A DNA stretch of 64,000 nt from PGZG01 sp046292765 (GTDB lineage: Bacteria; Pseudomonadota; Gammaproteobacteria; Pseudomonadales; Alcanivoracaceae), in assembly GCA_046292765.1 (NCBI GenBank), contig JBKBQA010000005.1:1-64000 (forward strand), given 5' to 3'. Under the pieces are notes generated by a model. It was not told the origin of the DNA and did not search any database. It saw only the letters and a list, made by a program, of their open reading frames with translations. Within the stretch, counting starts at the first letter, position 1; each line of letters starts with the position of its first letter. Below are positions 16,313 through 24,776 of the stretch, one piece after another. The translations under genes and the position numbers were made by a program.

Positions 16313-17095
16313 TCAGAATTCGTACATAAACGCAGTGACGTACTGACTGTTGGTTTTCTCCCGGTCGATGACCGGAGTCGCCAGCAGGTTCTGCGGTGGC
16401 TCACTGTCGTGGCGCAGGTTGTAGCTCACTCTCATCCGCAGCGAACCAGTTAAGCGCACCACGAAGCCGGTATCCAGCAAGGCCCGGTAGTCATCAACGT
16501 TGTCCATGTCCGGCTGCAGGTACAGGGTGCCATACCAGTTAACCTGTTCATTGAGCTGATGCTGATACGACCAGTAGTTATTCAGCCGCCAGGTTTTCTG
16601 GCGATCGGTAAAGGTGCCAAGATCAGTGCGCTCCCATTCATGGAATACGCCGAGCCCCATATACACGCTATAGCTGTCTTCCGTATAAAGAAGCTGGAAC
16701 CGGCCGCCTGCACCCGCCAGATAACGTGATAACAGATTGGCAAACTCATTTTCCTGAAACTGGACAAAGCCCTCACCCGCCAGCCGCTCGCTGTACTGAT
16801 GAATGGCGCGCAGGTGGGCAAAGGCTTCATCGGCAGTTTTCACCCCCTGAGAGCGGGATTCCGCCGCCTGCAGCACACCGAAAATGGTATTTTTATCGGC
16901 GCGAAAGCCAAGCCGCCCACCAATGGCATAGCGGTCCTCTTCGACATCACCGGATTTGCCACTGGCGGAGAATTCAACATTTCCACTCCAGCCTTCCGGC
17001 GGGGGACCCGGCCGCTGAGTTTCAATATTGGATATAGCGTAGACACTGACTGACATCAACGACAGCAGAAAAATCGCTGCAATTCTGAACAACAT
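16313..17095 (-). CDS. DUF481-type outer-membrane protein
   Basis: A 260-residue protein with a signal peptide (cleavage after VYA). The alternating beta pattern, with G-N-V-E-F-S-A-S-G-K-S-G-D near the mature N-terminus, is what DUF481 (YdiY-like) barrels show. The last residue is phenylalanine (AFMYEF), as expected for barrel assembly. The function of the family is unknown. An extended -10 (TGCTACAAT on the minus strand, TACAAT at 17120-17125) lies just upstream and CGGAG precedes the ATG. It seems monocistronic. Confidence 0.72.
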   Translation of the reverse strand: MLFRIAAIFLLSLMSVSVYAISNIETQRPGPPPEGWSGNVEFSASGKSGDVEEDRYAIGGRLGFRADKNTIFGVLQAAESRSQGVKTADEAFAHLRAIHQYSERLAGEGFVQFQENEFANLLSRYLAGAGGRFQLLYTEDSYSVYMGLGVFHEWERTDLGTFTDRQKTWRLNNYWSYQHQLNEQVNWYGTLYLQPDMDNVDDYRALLDTGFVVRLTGSLRMRVSYNLRHDSEPPQNLLATPVIDREKTNSQYVTAFMYEF

Positions 17096-17201
17096 TCACA
17101 GGCTCCGCATCAAAACGGCATTGTAGCAAATGTTTTAACGGCAACCCACATCACTGTGCGGGCAGAAAGAAACAGGCCAGCAGAGTTTGCGGGCCAAGCA
17201 A

Positions 17202-20018
17202 TCAATTAAGAGAAAACAGTACGTCGCTGACGCGTCCTTTACGGTACAGCCGCTTGGCCTCATCCGCACTCAGACAGTCCACCTTGGCGCCGCCCTCAAA
17301 ACCACAAATAAAATTATTCCAGTTGGGGCTTCCCGTCACATTGAAACTCGGGTTCCCCGCACGTGGAATCACCGGGTCCAGGCGCACATATCCATGAGCT
17401 TGGTAGTTACTGATCTTCAGCCAGAGATTGAACTTGCTCGGCAAACAGTCGTCGGGCGTATTCGCACCGGCTTCCCAGATGTAATTGCCATTCACCGTCG
17501 GCTCTCCCATCAATGCACCGAGTCGATAGGCAACCGTAATCCGGCTGATTTCACAACTGCCCACGGTCACATTGCGCTTCTCAATCCGTCCTTCACAGTC
17601 ACAATCAAACTTTTCGGAGTCTGTCATCGGGCCACGTTGAATAGAGGCGCTGTTCGCCTGCGGCTCTCTGCGAGGCGTGTTTGATGCGGCAGCAGGGTGG
17701 CCGCCCATCGGCGTGAAACCCACCTGCATCGGCGCGGGCGCTGCAGGTTGCGCGGCCGGCGCTTGCCTTTGCTGAAGTTGCGATTCGGCCTGTTGCTGCC
17801 GTTGACGCTCGGCCTGCTCCCTCACCAATTGCGCCTGACGCTGCTGCCGATCCCGTTCGGTTGCTCGCTGCTGCTCCTGCAGCTCCTGCCTGGCACGAGC
17901 TTGTTCTTGTTGCTGCTGTGCCTGCTGGGCGGCTAATTGTTGCTGGAAGCGCTGTTGATCTTCTTTCGCCTGCAATGATGCAGAGAACACCTCACGCACA
18001 ATCGGGTCACGAATTTCGGTATTGCCGCTGGCCCACTGCTGCTGCAACTGGGCAAGATTGGTTCCCTTGCCATCCTCAACCCAGATATCGCGGATGGCTG
18101 CGCTCATCACATCAGCCTGCACATGTGAGGGCAGGTTTGATTGGTGTGCAGCCGTGGCGAGTGCTGCGGTAGCAAACAACCTGGCCATGTTCTGACTGTT
18201 GTCCTTCGGCGGCTTGTAGGTGTTGATCCTGCCACCGTAGCGCGCAATGACCTGTTGGGTATTGGAAAAGCCCTTGGTCATGGCAAAATCCATCGGGGTG
18301 CTGCCTTGGGCCGTACGTGCGTTGGGCTCAGCGCCGTACTCAAACAAGGTTTCCAATATATTGTAGAACCCCTGATTAGCGGCATTGTGTGCTGCACTCC
18401 AGCGATTACTGCCAACACGCGCGTTCGGATCTGCTCCGGCGGCCAGCAGCATGGCCGTGAAGTCCTTCCACTTCACTGAGTAGTAAAGTGCAGTGTAGCT
18501 CCCTCCGCTCGTAGTGGTCGCATTGACATCGGCACCACCGGCAATCAAGCGCAGTAAGACGGATCGCTTGCCGGCATCCGATGCTCGCATCAGCGGCGTC
18601 CATCCCATTCGACCGTTGCGGCTATCAATATCTGCGCCGGCCGCCAATAACAGGTTCACTACTTCCAGATGACCATTACCTGCTGCGAGATACAGGCTGG
18701 TGAAACTACCACTGTCTCGCTGATCAACCGGGGCTTCGGCGCTGAGCAGCAGTGTCACCATATCCACATCACCACGCCGCACCGCATACATCAATGGTGG
18801 GTCATACTGCTCCGAGGCAGGCGCCCCTGCTTTCGCTCCGGCCGCCAGCAACAACCGGGCAACATCATTGTGAGAATTCTTCATCGCCAGGCCAAGTAGC
18901 GGCACACTAGACCCGTCCGCAGATGCCCCAACCGCCAGCATCCGGCTTACCGTCGCCGCCTGACCGCGAAATACGGCCTCGATCATTTCACTCTCCCCTG
19001 GCGCTGCACCGCCATTAAGCAAGGTGGCAATCACATCAGCATTGCCTCGACGCACGGCGGCGCGCAGTGGTGTGCCATCCCCCAACTCGGCAAACAGAGA
19101 GGCGGTGTACTCATTTTCCTTACGATCTTTCGAGGTCAGCCTGGACGGGAAAAACGATGTGCTGGTATCTGCACCATGGCCCAATAAAAGATCCAGCGCT
19201 GGCCGCTTGTCCTGGCGAATGGCTTCGAAAAGTGGCGTCAAGCCAATGCTGTTTCCCAGATCCGGATCAGCACCACCTTCCAGCAAACGCTGCACCTGAT
19301 CTATACGTTGCGCTTTCAGGGATTGCATCAAGGCGCTATCGCCCCCTTCATCCACAACATCAAGGTCAGCCTTGGCCTGAATCAGCAGATCAACGACAGC
19401 CTCATATCCGCCATCCAGGGCAGCCATGAGGGCTGTGTGCATTCGTCCGGTCGGCTGTTGATCCGGCTTCGCTCCCGCCATCAGTAACATGCCTGCGAGC
19501 TGGTCATGGCCTGCTTGAGCAGCGCTGTACAGCGGCGGGACGCCTCCTGCGCCCGGCAGGTTCGGATCTGCCTTTGCGTTAATCAATTGCACAGCGACGG
19601 CCATGGCATTATTCGTCACGGCCAGTGACAGTGCGGTGTCGCCTGCACGGCTTTTCAGCGAGGTATCCGCCCCTGCCGCCAGCAAGGCGGTAACGACGTC
19701 TTCATGCTCCTCGCTGACCGCCGCCATCAATGCGGTACGACGGGCGAAGCCATTTATGTCATCAACATTGGCACCGGACTGAACCAGAAAGCGCACCACC
19801 TCCAGTTGTCCTGCCTCTGCGGCTCGATACAGTGGATAACTACTGCGCATATCGCGACGGTTCAGATCCTTGCCTTCCGCGTGCAGCGACTGCAGAACGA
19901 CGATGTCTCCCTCTGCTGCTGCACGCACCGCTTTCTGTGCGGCACAACCTGAGCCGAGCACCGCTACTGTCAGTATCGCAGCGCCAAGTATGCGCGAATT
20001 AAGAGAGAATCCTTTCAT
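17202..20018 (-). CDS. Giant ankyrin-repeat lipoprotein with coiled-coil and Cys-bearing C-terminal domain
   Basis: A 938-residue protein. A lipobox (LGSGC, Cys25) marks it as a lipoprotein. From about residue 30 to 610 it is a nearly continuous ankyrin solenoid, with many copies of the G-A-D/x-x-N and L-L-L-A-A-G-A patterns. Around 690-756 comes a Gln/Arg/Glu-rich coiled coil, then an Ala/Pro linker and a C-terminal domain of about 150 residues with five cysteines (CDCEG, SCEI, DDCLP, ICGF, DCLS), likely disulfide-bonded. Ankyrin arrays bind proteins; a lipid-anchored periplasmic or surface array this long is unusual. TAAGGA precedes the ATG. It is monocistronic, 84 bases from ylqF. Confidence 0.85.
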   Translation of the reverse strand: MKGFSLNSRILGAAILTVAVLGSGCAAQKAVRAAAEGDIVVLQSLHAEGKDLNRRDMRSSYPLYRAAEAGQLEVVRFLVQSGANVDDINGFARRTALMAAVSEEHEDVVTALLAAGADTSLKSRAGDTALSLAVTNNAMAVAVQLINAKADPNLPGAGGVPPLYSAAQAGHDQLAGMLLMAGAKPDQQPTGRMHTALMAALDGGYEAVVDLLIQAKADLDVVDEGGDSALMQSLKAQRIDQVQRLLEGGADPDLGNSIGLTPLFEAIRQDKRPALDLLLGHGADTSTSFFPSRLTSKDRKENEYTASLFAELGDGTPLRAAVRRGNADVIATLLNGGAAPGESEMIEAVFRGQAATVSRMLAVGASADGSSVPLLGLAMKNSHNDVARLLLAAGAKAGAPASEQYDPPLMYAVRRGDVDMVTLLLSAEAPVDQRDSGSFTSLYLAAGNGHLEVVNLLLAAGADIDSRNGRMGWTPLMRASDAGKRSVLLRLIAGGADVNATTTSGGSYTALYYSVKWKDFTAMLLAAGADPNARVGSNRWSAAHNAANQGFYNILETLFEYGAEPNARTAQGSTPMDFAMTKGFSNTQQVIARYGGRINTYKPPKDNSQNMARLFATAALATAAHQSNLPSHVQADVMSAAIRDIWVEDGKGTNLAQLQQQWASGNTEIRDPIVREVFSASLQAKEDQQRFQQQLAAQQAQQQQEQARARQELQEQQRATERDRQQRQAQLVREQAERQRQQQAESQLQQRQAPAAQPAAPAPMQVGFTPMGGHPAAASNTPRREPQANSASIQRGPMTDSEKFDCDCEGRIEKRNVTVGSCEISRITVAYRLGALMGEPTVNGNYIWEAGANTPDDCLPSKFNLWLKISNYQAHGYVRLDPVIPRAGNPSFNVTGSPNWNNFICGFEGGAKVDCLSADEAKRLYRKGRVSDVLFSLN

Positions 20019-20043
20019 TGTTCTGTTTCCTTATCGGCATGTC

Positions 20044-20055
20044 GGGAACGTTCCC
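20044..20055. promoter_or_regulatory. 12-bp perfect palindrome upstream of the ankyrin lipoprotein
   Basis: GGGAACGTTCCC lies 26-37 bases before the start codon of the ankyrin gene. It is a plausible operator in or near the leader. I do not know a matching regulator, and a 12-bp palindrome can occur by chance. Confidence 0.35.
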
Positions 20056-20169
20056 ACCACAAACACACGATGGAACGGCTCACGTAATCAGTCTTTCTTG
20101 CTATGCCACCGGATAATACCAGACCGATAGCATTGTGCCACCCGCTCTGCAATCCGCATAAAACCTGCT

Positions 20170-21108
20170 TTATGGCTTCTTTCTGGCCCGAAATGCCCGT
20201 TTTCTGGCCTGGCTGTCCTCCGCTTTTTTCGCCGCTTGCTCTTCGAGCGCAGCAGCAGCTGCCTGCTGTTCAGACACAGCCTGCTCAGGTGTCTCCAGCG
20301 TGATACGCCCCAACAGTCCGCTGCGAAACTCATTAATCAATAAAGTGGACACCCGCTCGAAATCCACATAGCCGCCACTGCCAAGACAGCCACGCTGGCG
20401 GCCGATAATTTCCAGCAGCTCCATACCTGTTTCCGGCAGCTGGTCGAGTTTGTAGCGCTGCTGCAGTAACTGCAGGTAGGCCTGCAAAAAATAATCCGCG
20501 GCAAAAACGGCAACATCATCTTCCTGCATCGCAGTGGCTTTGATTGCACCGGAAAGCGCCAGACGATAACCGCTGCTGGGATTATCAATCCTCGGCCAGA
20601 GCACGCCGGGAGAATCAATCAGTACCAGACCGTTACGCAGATCAATACGCTGCTGGGTTTTGGTGACCGCTGGCTCATTGCCGGCCTTGGCAATCGGTCG
20701 ACCAACCAGCGTGTTGATCAGAGTGGACTTGCCCACATTGGGAATGCCGGTAATCAGCGCGGTGACGTTCCCGGTGGCGTCAGGCCTGACGCCCGGCAGA
20801 TGTCGGCAAATATCGGCCAGACGGCGGATTTGCTCGGGTTGCCGGGTGCTGATTGCCAGTGCACGCACCGCAGAATCCGATTCCAGATACTCGAGCCACT
20901 GCCGGGTAATCAGTGGGTCGGCCAGATCCGTCTTGCTGAGCAGCTTGACGCAGGGCTTGCCAGCACGCAGCTGCGCCAGCACCGGGTTGGCGCTGCTGTA
21001 GGGCAACCGCGCATCAACGATTTCGATCACCAGATCCACTTTGGGCAGGATCTCGCGAATCTCGCGGGTGGCCTTGCTCATGTGGCCGGGAAACCAGTTA
21101 ATGCTCAT
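20170..21108 (-). CDS. ylqF: Ribosome biogenesis GTPase YlqF/RbgA
   Basis: A 312-residue circularly permuted GTPase. The N-terminus starts INWFPGHM as in all RbgA/YlqF proteins; G4 (LLSKTDLAD) precedes G1 (GIPNVGKSTLIN) and G3 (DSPGV), the mark of permutation. The family assists late assembly of the large ribosomal subunit. The C-terminus is a basic Lys/Arg tail, suiting rRNA contact. I chose the start at 21108 from the conserved INWFPGHM; the frame runs on to 21279 but that part has no family match. It is divergent from recC with a 203-base gap. Confidence 0.93.
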   Translation of the reverse strand: MSINWFPGHMSKATREIREILPKVDLVIEIVDARLPYSSANPVLAQLRAGKPCVKLLSKTDLADPLITRQWLEYLESDSAVRALAISTRQPEQIRRLADICRHLPGVRPDATGNVTALITGIPNVGKSTLINTLVGRPIAKAGNEPAVTKTQQRIDLRNGLVLIDSPGVLWPRIDNPSSGYRLALSGAIKATAMQEDDVAVFAADYFLQAYLQLLQQRYKLDQLPETGMELLEIIGRQRGCLGSGGYVDFERVSTLLINEFRSGLLGRITLETPEQAVSEQQAAAAALEEQAAKKAEDSQARKRAFRARKKP

Positions 21109-21311
21109 GTACGTGCCATCAGGCTCAGGTAGGCGCCATTGTAGCGGAAAGGAGCCACTAACAGCGGCAAGACCAGCATGAATCTGCCTGTGTGCCTGCC
21201 AAGTCTGCGCCGGCGGGGTTAACATGCTCACGGCGACAAAGACAGTTCCTGTCGCACCGCTGCGGGATACTTGTCTCACTAATCAGGGACCAATCAGGGA
21301 GTAGCACCTAG

Positions 21312-24300
21312 ATGCAGTCAGGCCTCGCGGTCATTCATGCCAACCATCTGGAAACCCTGACCGACCTGACCGTTCAGTGGCTGAAGGACCATCCCCTGGC
21401 GCCGCTGGAAGATGACATCTTTCTGGTCCAGTCCAATGGCATGGCCCAATGGCTGAAGATCCGGCTGGCAGCAGACGAGGCCTGTGGTATCAGCGCCGCC
21501 CAGCGCTTCCAGATGCCGGCCCGGTTCCTCTGGGCAGCCTATCGCAGCGTGCTCGGCGAGCAGGCGGTGCCCCTGACCTCGCCGTTCGACAAGTCGCGGC
21601 TGGTCTGGCGCCTGATGCGACTGCTGCCGGAATTGCTGCCGCAGCCAGCGTTCCAGCCATTACGCCAGTTTCTTGCCGATGACGAACAGCAGCGCAAATG
21701 CTTCCAGCTGGCCGAGCGGCTCGCCGACCTGTTTGACCAGTATCAGGTTTACCGGGCCGACTGGCTGAGCCTGTGGGAGAACGGTGACGACAGCCTGATC
21801 ACTCCCCGTGGTGAGCACCTGCCTTTACCGCCGGATCAATGCTGGCAGCCACTGCTCTGGCGCGCCCTGATTGCCGATTTGCCCGAGGCGCTAAAGCAGA
21901 GCAGCCGCGCCCATGTCCATCAGGCGTTTCTCGATGCCCTCGACCGCGGGGTCATTCCCGAGGGCTTGCCGCGCCGACTGGTGGTATTTGGCATCACCTC
22001 ACTGCCGAAGCAGATCCTTGATGCCCTCCATGCGCTGTCGCCGCACTGCCAGGTGCTGATGCTGGTGCAGAACCCGTGCGCGCACTACTGGGCCGACATC
22101 ATTGAAGACAAGGAACTACTGCGATTGCAGCAGCAGCGCCACGCACGCAAGGCGTCACTGACAACCATTGCCGAGCAGGATCTGCCCCGCCATGGCCATC
22201 CGCTGCTGGCGGCCTGGGGAAAGCAGGGCCGCGACTATATCGGCCTGCTGTACGACTACGACGTGCCGGAGCGCTATCGGGACTGGTTCAATCAGATCGA
22301 TCTGTTCCAACCGGCGAGCGCGGTGCATCGGGGTGCTGACAGTCTTTTGGGAAAACTCCAGCAATCGATCCTGGATCTGGAGCCACTGCCGGATGCACCG
22401 GAAAACGCAAGCGCGGATTCCTCGATTCGCTTTCATCTCGCCCATAGTCCGCAGCGGGAAGTGGAGATTCTCCATGACCAGTTGCTGGCCGCGTTTGAAG
22501 CCAGCGCCGCAGAGACATCACCGATACGGCCCCGGGATGTGATTGTCATGGTGCCCGATATCGAAGCCTATGCGCCGCATATTGATGCCGTGTTTGGTAC
22601 CGCGCAGGGCGAACGGGCTATCCCTTACACCATTTCCGACCGCAGTCAGCGTCATCAGCAGCCCTTCGCGATTGCGCTTGAGTCACTGCTGAATCTGCCC
22701 CACGCCCGGCTCACCGTCAGCGATCTGCTCGATCTGCTCGATGTGGCGCCGCTACGCGAGCGCTTTGATATTGCCGAGAGTGATTTGCCATTACTGCGGC
22801 GCTGGATTCAGGAATCAGGTATTCGCTGGGGTTTACACGGCGAGCAACGCCAGAGCCTGAATCTGCCAACCGGCTTCGAGCAAAACAGCTGGACATTCGG
22901 CCTCAAGCGAATGCTGCTCGGCTATGCCACGGGCGCGGATGTTCCATGGCAATCCATCGAACCCTATGCGGAGGTGGCTGGCTTACAGGCCAGACTGGCC
23001 GGCCAGCTGGCCGCGCTGCTATCAACGCTTGAGCAGCACTGGCGCAGCCTTGTCCAGCCGGGCACGCCGGCAGACTGGATGACCAGACTGCGCAGCCTGA
23101 TTGATGATCTGTTCCTGCTGCACGATGATCAGGACCTGCAACTGCAATCCACACTGCTGGATGCATTGGCGCAGTGGCACGACGCCTGCGAAGACGCCGG
23201 CTTCGATCAGCCCCTGCCACTGGCGGTGGCACGTGAAGCCTGGCTTGGCGCGCTTGATGCGGGTGGATTGTCCCAGCGTTTTCTGGTCGGCCGTGTCAAT
23301 TTCTGTACCCTGATGCCAATGCGCAGCATCCCGTTTCGACTGGTCTGCCTGCTCGGCATGAACGATGGCGATTACCCGCGCACACAGCTGGCGCTCGACT
23401 TTGACCTGATGGCCAGCCGCGGCCAGTACCGGCCCGGCGACCGTTCGCGGCGCGATGATGATCGCTATCTGTTTCTGGAAGCCCTGCTGGCCAGTCGTGA
23501 AAAGGTTCATATCAGCTGGATCGGCCATGATGTCCGTGATAACCACGACCGCCCGCCATCGGTACTGGTTGCACAACTGAGAGATTATCTCGCCTCGCGC
23601 TGGTCAACCGGGCAAGGCTCGCTGCCTGATGCCCTGACTCAGGTGCATCCACTACAGCCCTTCAGTCGCCGCTACTACCAGCAGGATCCCGCCAAGTGTA
23701 GCGAAACATCAGGCAGCAGCAGCGCGCTGTTCAGCTACGATGACGAATGGCGTGCTGCGCATAACCGGTTTGAGGTAGAGAACCATCAATCGCTGCCGCT
23801 TGCCGCGACGGAGGCGCCCCTGTCGCTGTCGGTCAATGCCATCGCCCGCTTTCTCAGGAACCCGGCTCAATTGTTCTTCAGTGAGCGTTTGAAGATCCGT
23901 TTCCCCGAGCAGGAACACCAGAGCGAGGATGAGGAACCGTTTGCGCTTGACGGCCTCGCCCATCACCAGATCGCCAGCACCCTGATTGGCGCCGTGATGC
24001 AGGCGCCCGCAGAGCTGCAGGCCAGCGTGTTCGGCGCCACCCGTCGGCGCCTGCTGCGCAGCGGACTGCTGCCAGTCGGTGCCGGCGGCACGCTGCTACT
24101 GGATGAGATGGCCGAGCCGCTCTGGCAGGCGATTGAGGCGTGGCAAAAACTGGCGGTACGTTTCCCGGAGGCGGTGCCACTGATGGAACTGTCGCTGCCG
24201 CTGCACAGCAATGGCCACACGGCGCTGCTTGAAGACTGGCTTGATGACCTGCGCCGCGGGGAGGCCGGGCTGGCAAGACTGACCCTGACCGCAACCAAGG

Positions 24301-24776
24301 TTAAGGGCAAGCCATCCAGTCTGATTGCAGAGTGGGTCCGGCACCTGCTCTGCTGTGCCTGCGACGTTACGCTGGACACCTACATCATCCATGGCGCTGG
24401 CGTCAGCTGTTTCAGTGCGCTGACGAAAGATCAGGCGCTGCAACATCTTGGCGCCATCCTCGATGGCTGGCTCGCCGGCCTGCAATCGCCATTGCCACTG
24501 GCATGTCGCTCCGCATTTGCCATGCTGGCCGCGGAGAACAATCCGCGCAGCAGATCGCACCCGCTGAACGCCGCGCGCACCGAATATCAGGGCAGCGACG
24601 ACAGAAGCCCGGCCGGCGAAGTCAGCTACAGCAGCAGCCAGGCACTGCGCCGCTCATTCCCCGATTTCGATAGCCTGCTTGCCGCCCGGCAGGAAGACGA
24701 ACCTGCCTTTGTCTACTGGAGCCAGGCCCTGTACCAACCGCTGCTATCGCAGATTCAGGAGCGTGGCCATGAGTGA
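21312..24776 (+). CDS. recC: Exodeoxyribonuclease V subunit gamma RecC
   Basis: 1154 residues, similar to E. coli RecC (1122). It begins with the H-x-N-x-x-E-x-L motif and V-Q-S-N-G-M-A-Q-W-L typical of RecC, has LLGMNDGDYPR in the second half, and lacks functional helicase motifs as expected. RecC recognises Chi and holds the complex together. GGGAG precedes the ATG by 9 bases. A tandem AATCAGGGA repeat (21281-21300) lies in the leader. It overlaps recB by 8 bases. Confidence 0.96.
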   Translation: MQSGLAVIHANHLETLTDLTVQWLKDHPLAPLEDDIFLVQSNGMAQWLKIRLAADEACGISAAQRFQMPARFLWAAYRSVLGEQAVPLTSPFDKSRLVWRLMRLLPELLPQPAFQPLRQFLADDEQQRKCFQLAERLADLFDQYQVYRADWLSLWENGDDSLITPRGEHLPLPPDQCWQPLLWRALIADLPEALKQSSRAHVHQAFLDALDRGVIPEGLPRRLVVFGITSLPKQILDALHALSPHCQVLMLVQNPCAHYWADIIEDKELLRLQQQRHARKASLTTIAEQDLPRHGHPLLAAWGKQGRDYIGLLYDYDVPERYRDWFNQIDLFQPASAVHRGADSLLGKLQQSILDLEPLPDAPENASADSSIRFHLAHSPQREVEILHDQLLAAFEASAAETSPIRPRDVIVMVPDIEAYAPHIDAVFGTAQGERAIPYTISDRSQRHQQPFAIALESLLNLPHARLTVSDLLDLLDVAPLRERFDIAESDLPLLRRWIQESGIRWGLHGEQRQSLNLPTGFEQNSWTFGLKRMLLGYATGADVPWQSIEPYAEVAGLQARLAGQLAALLSTLEQHWRSLVQPGTPADWMTRLRSLIDDLFLLHDDQDLQLQSTLLDALAQWHDACEDAGFDQPLPLAVAREAWLGALDAGGLSQRFLVGRVNFCTLMPMRSIPFRLVCLLGMNDGDYPRTQLALDFDLMASRGQYRPGDRSRRDDDRYLFLEALLASREKVHISWIGHDVRDNHDRPPSVLVAQLRDYLASRWSTGQGSLPDALTQVHPLQPFSRRYYQQDPAKCSETSGSSSALFSYDDEWRAAHNRFEVENHQSLPLAATEAPLSLSVNAIARFLRNPAQLFFSERLKIRFPEQEHQSEDEEPFALDGLAHHQIASTLIGAVMQAPAELQASVFGATRRRLLRSGLLPVGAGGTLLLDEMAEPLWQAIEAWQKLAVRFPEAVPLMELSLPLHSNGHTALLEDWLDDLRRGEAGLARLTLTATKVKGKPSSLIAEWVRHLLCCACDVTLDTYIIHGAGVSCFSALTKDQALQHLGAILDGWLAGLQSPLPLACRSAFAMLAAENNPRSRSHPLNAARTEYQGSDDRSPAGEVSYSSSQALRRSFPDFDSLLAARQEDEPAFVYWSQALYQPLLSQIQERGHE

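Noticed and set aside
21241..21253. GACAGTTCCTGTC dyad before recC considered as an SOS box
   Set aside because: The half-sites are in the wrong order (ACAG...CTGT) and 3 bases apart, not CTGT-N8-ACAG.
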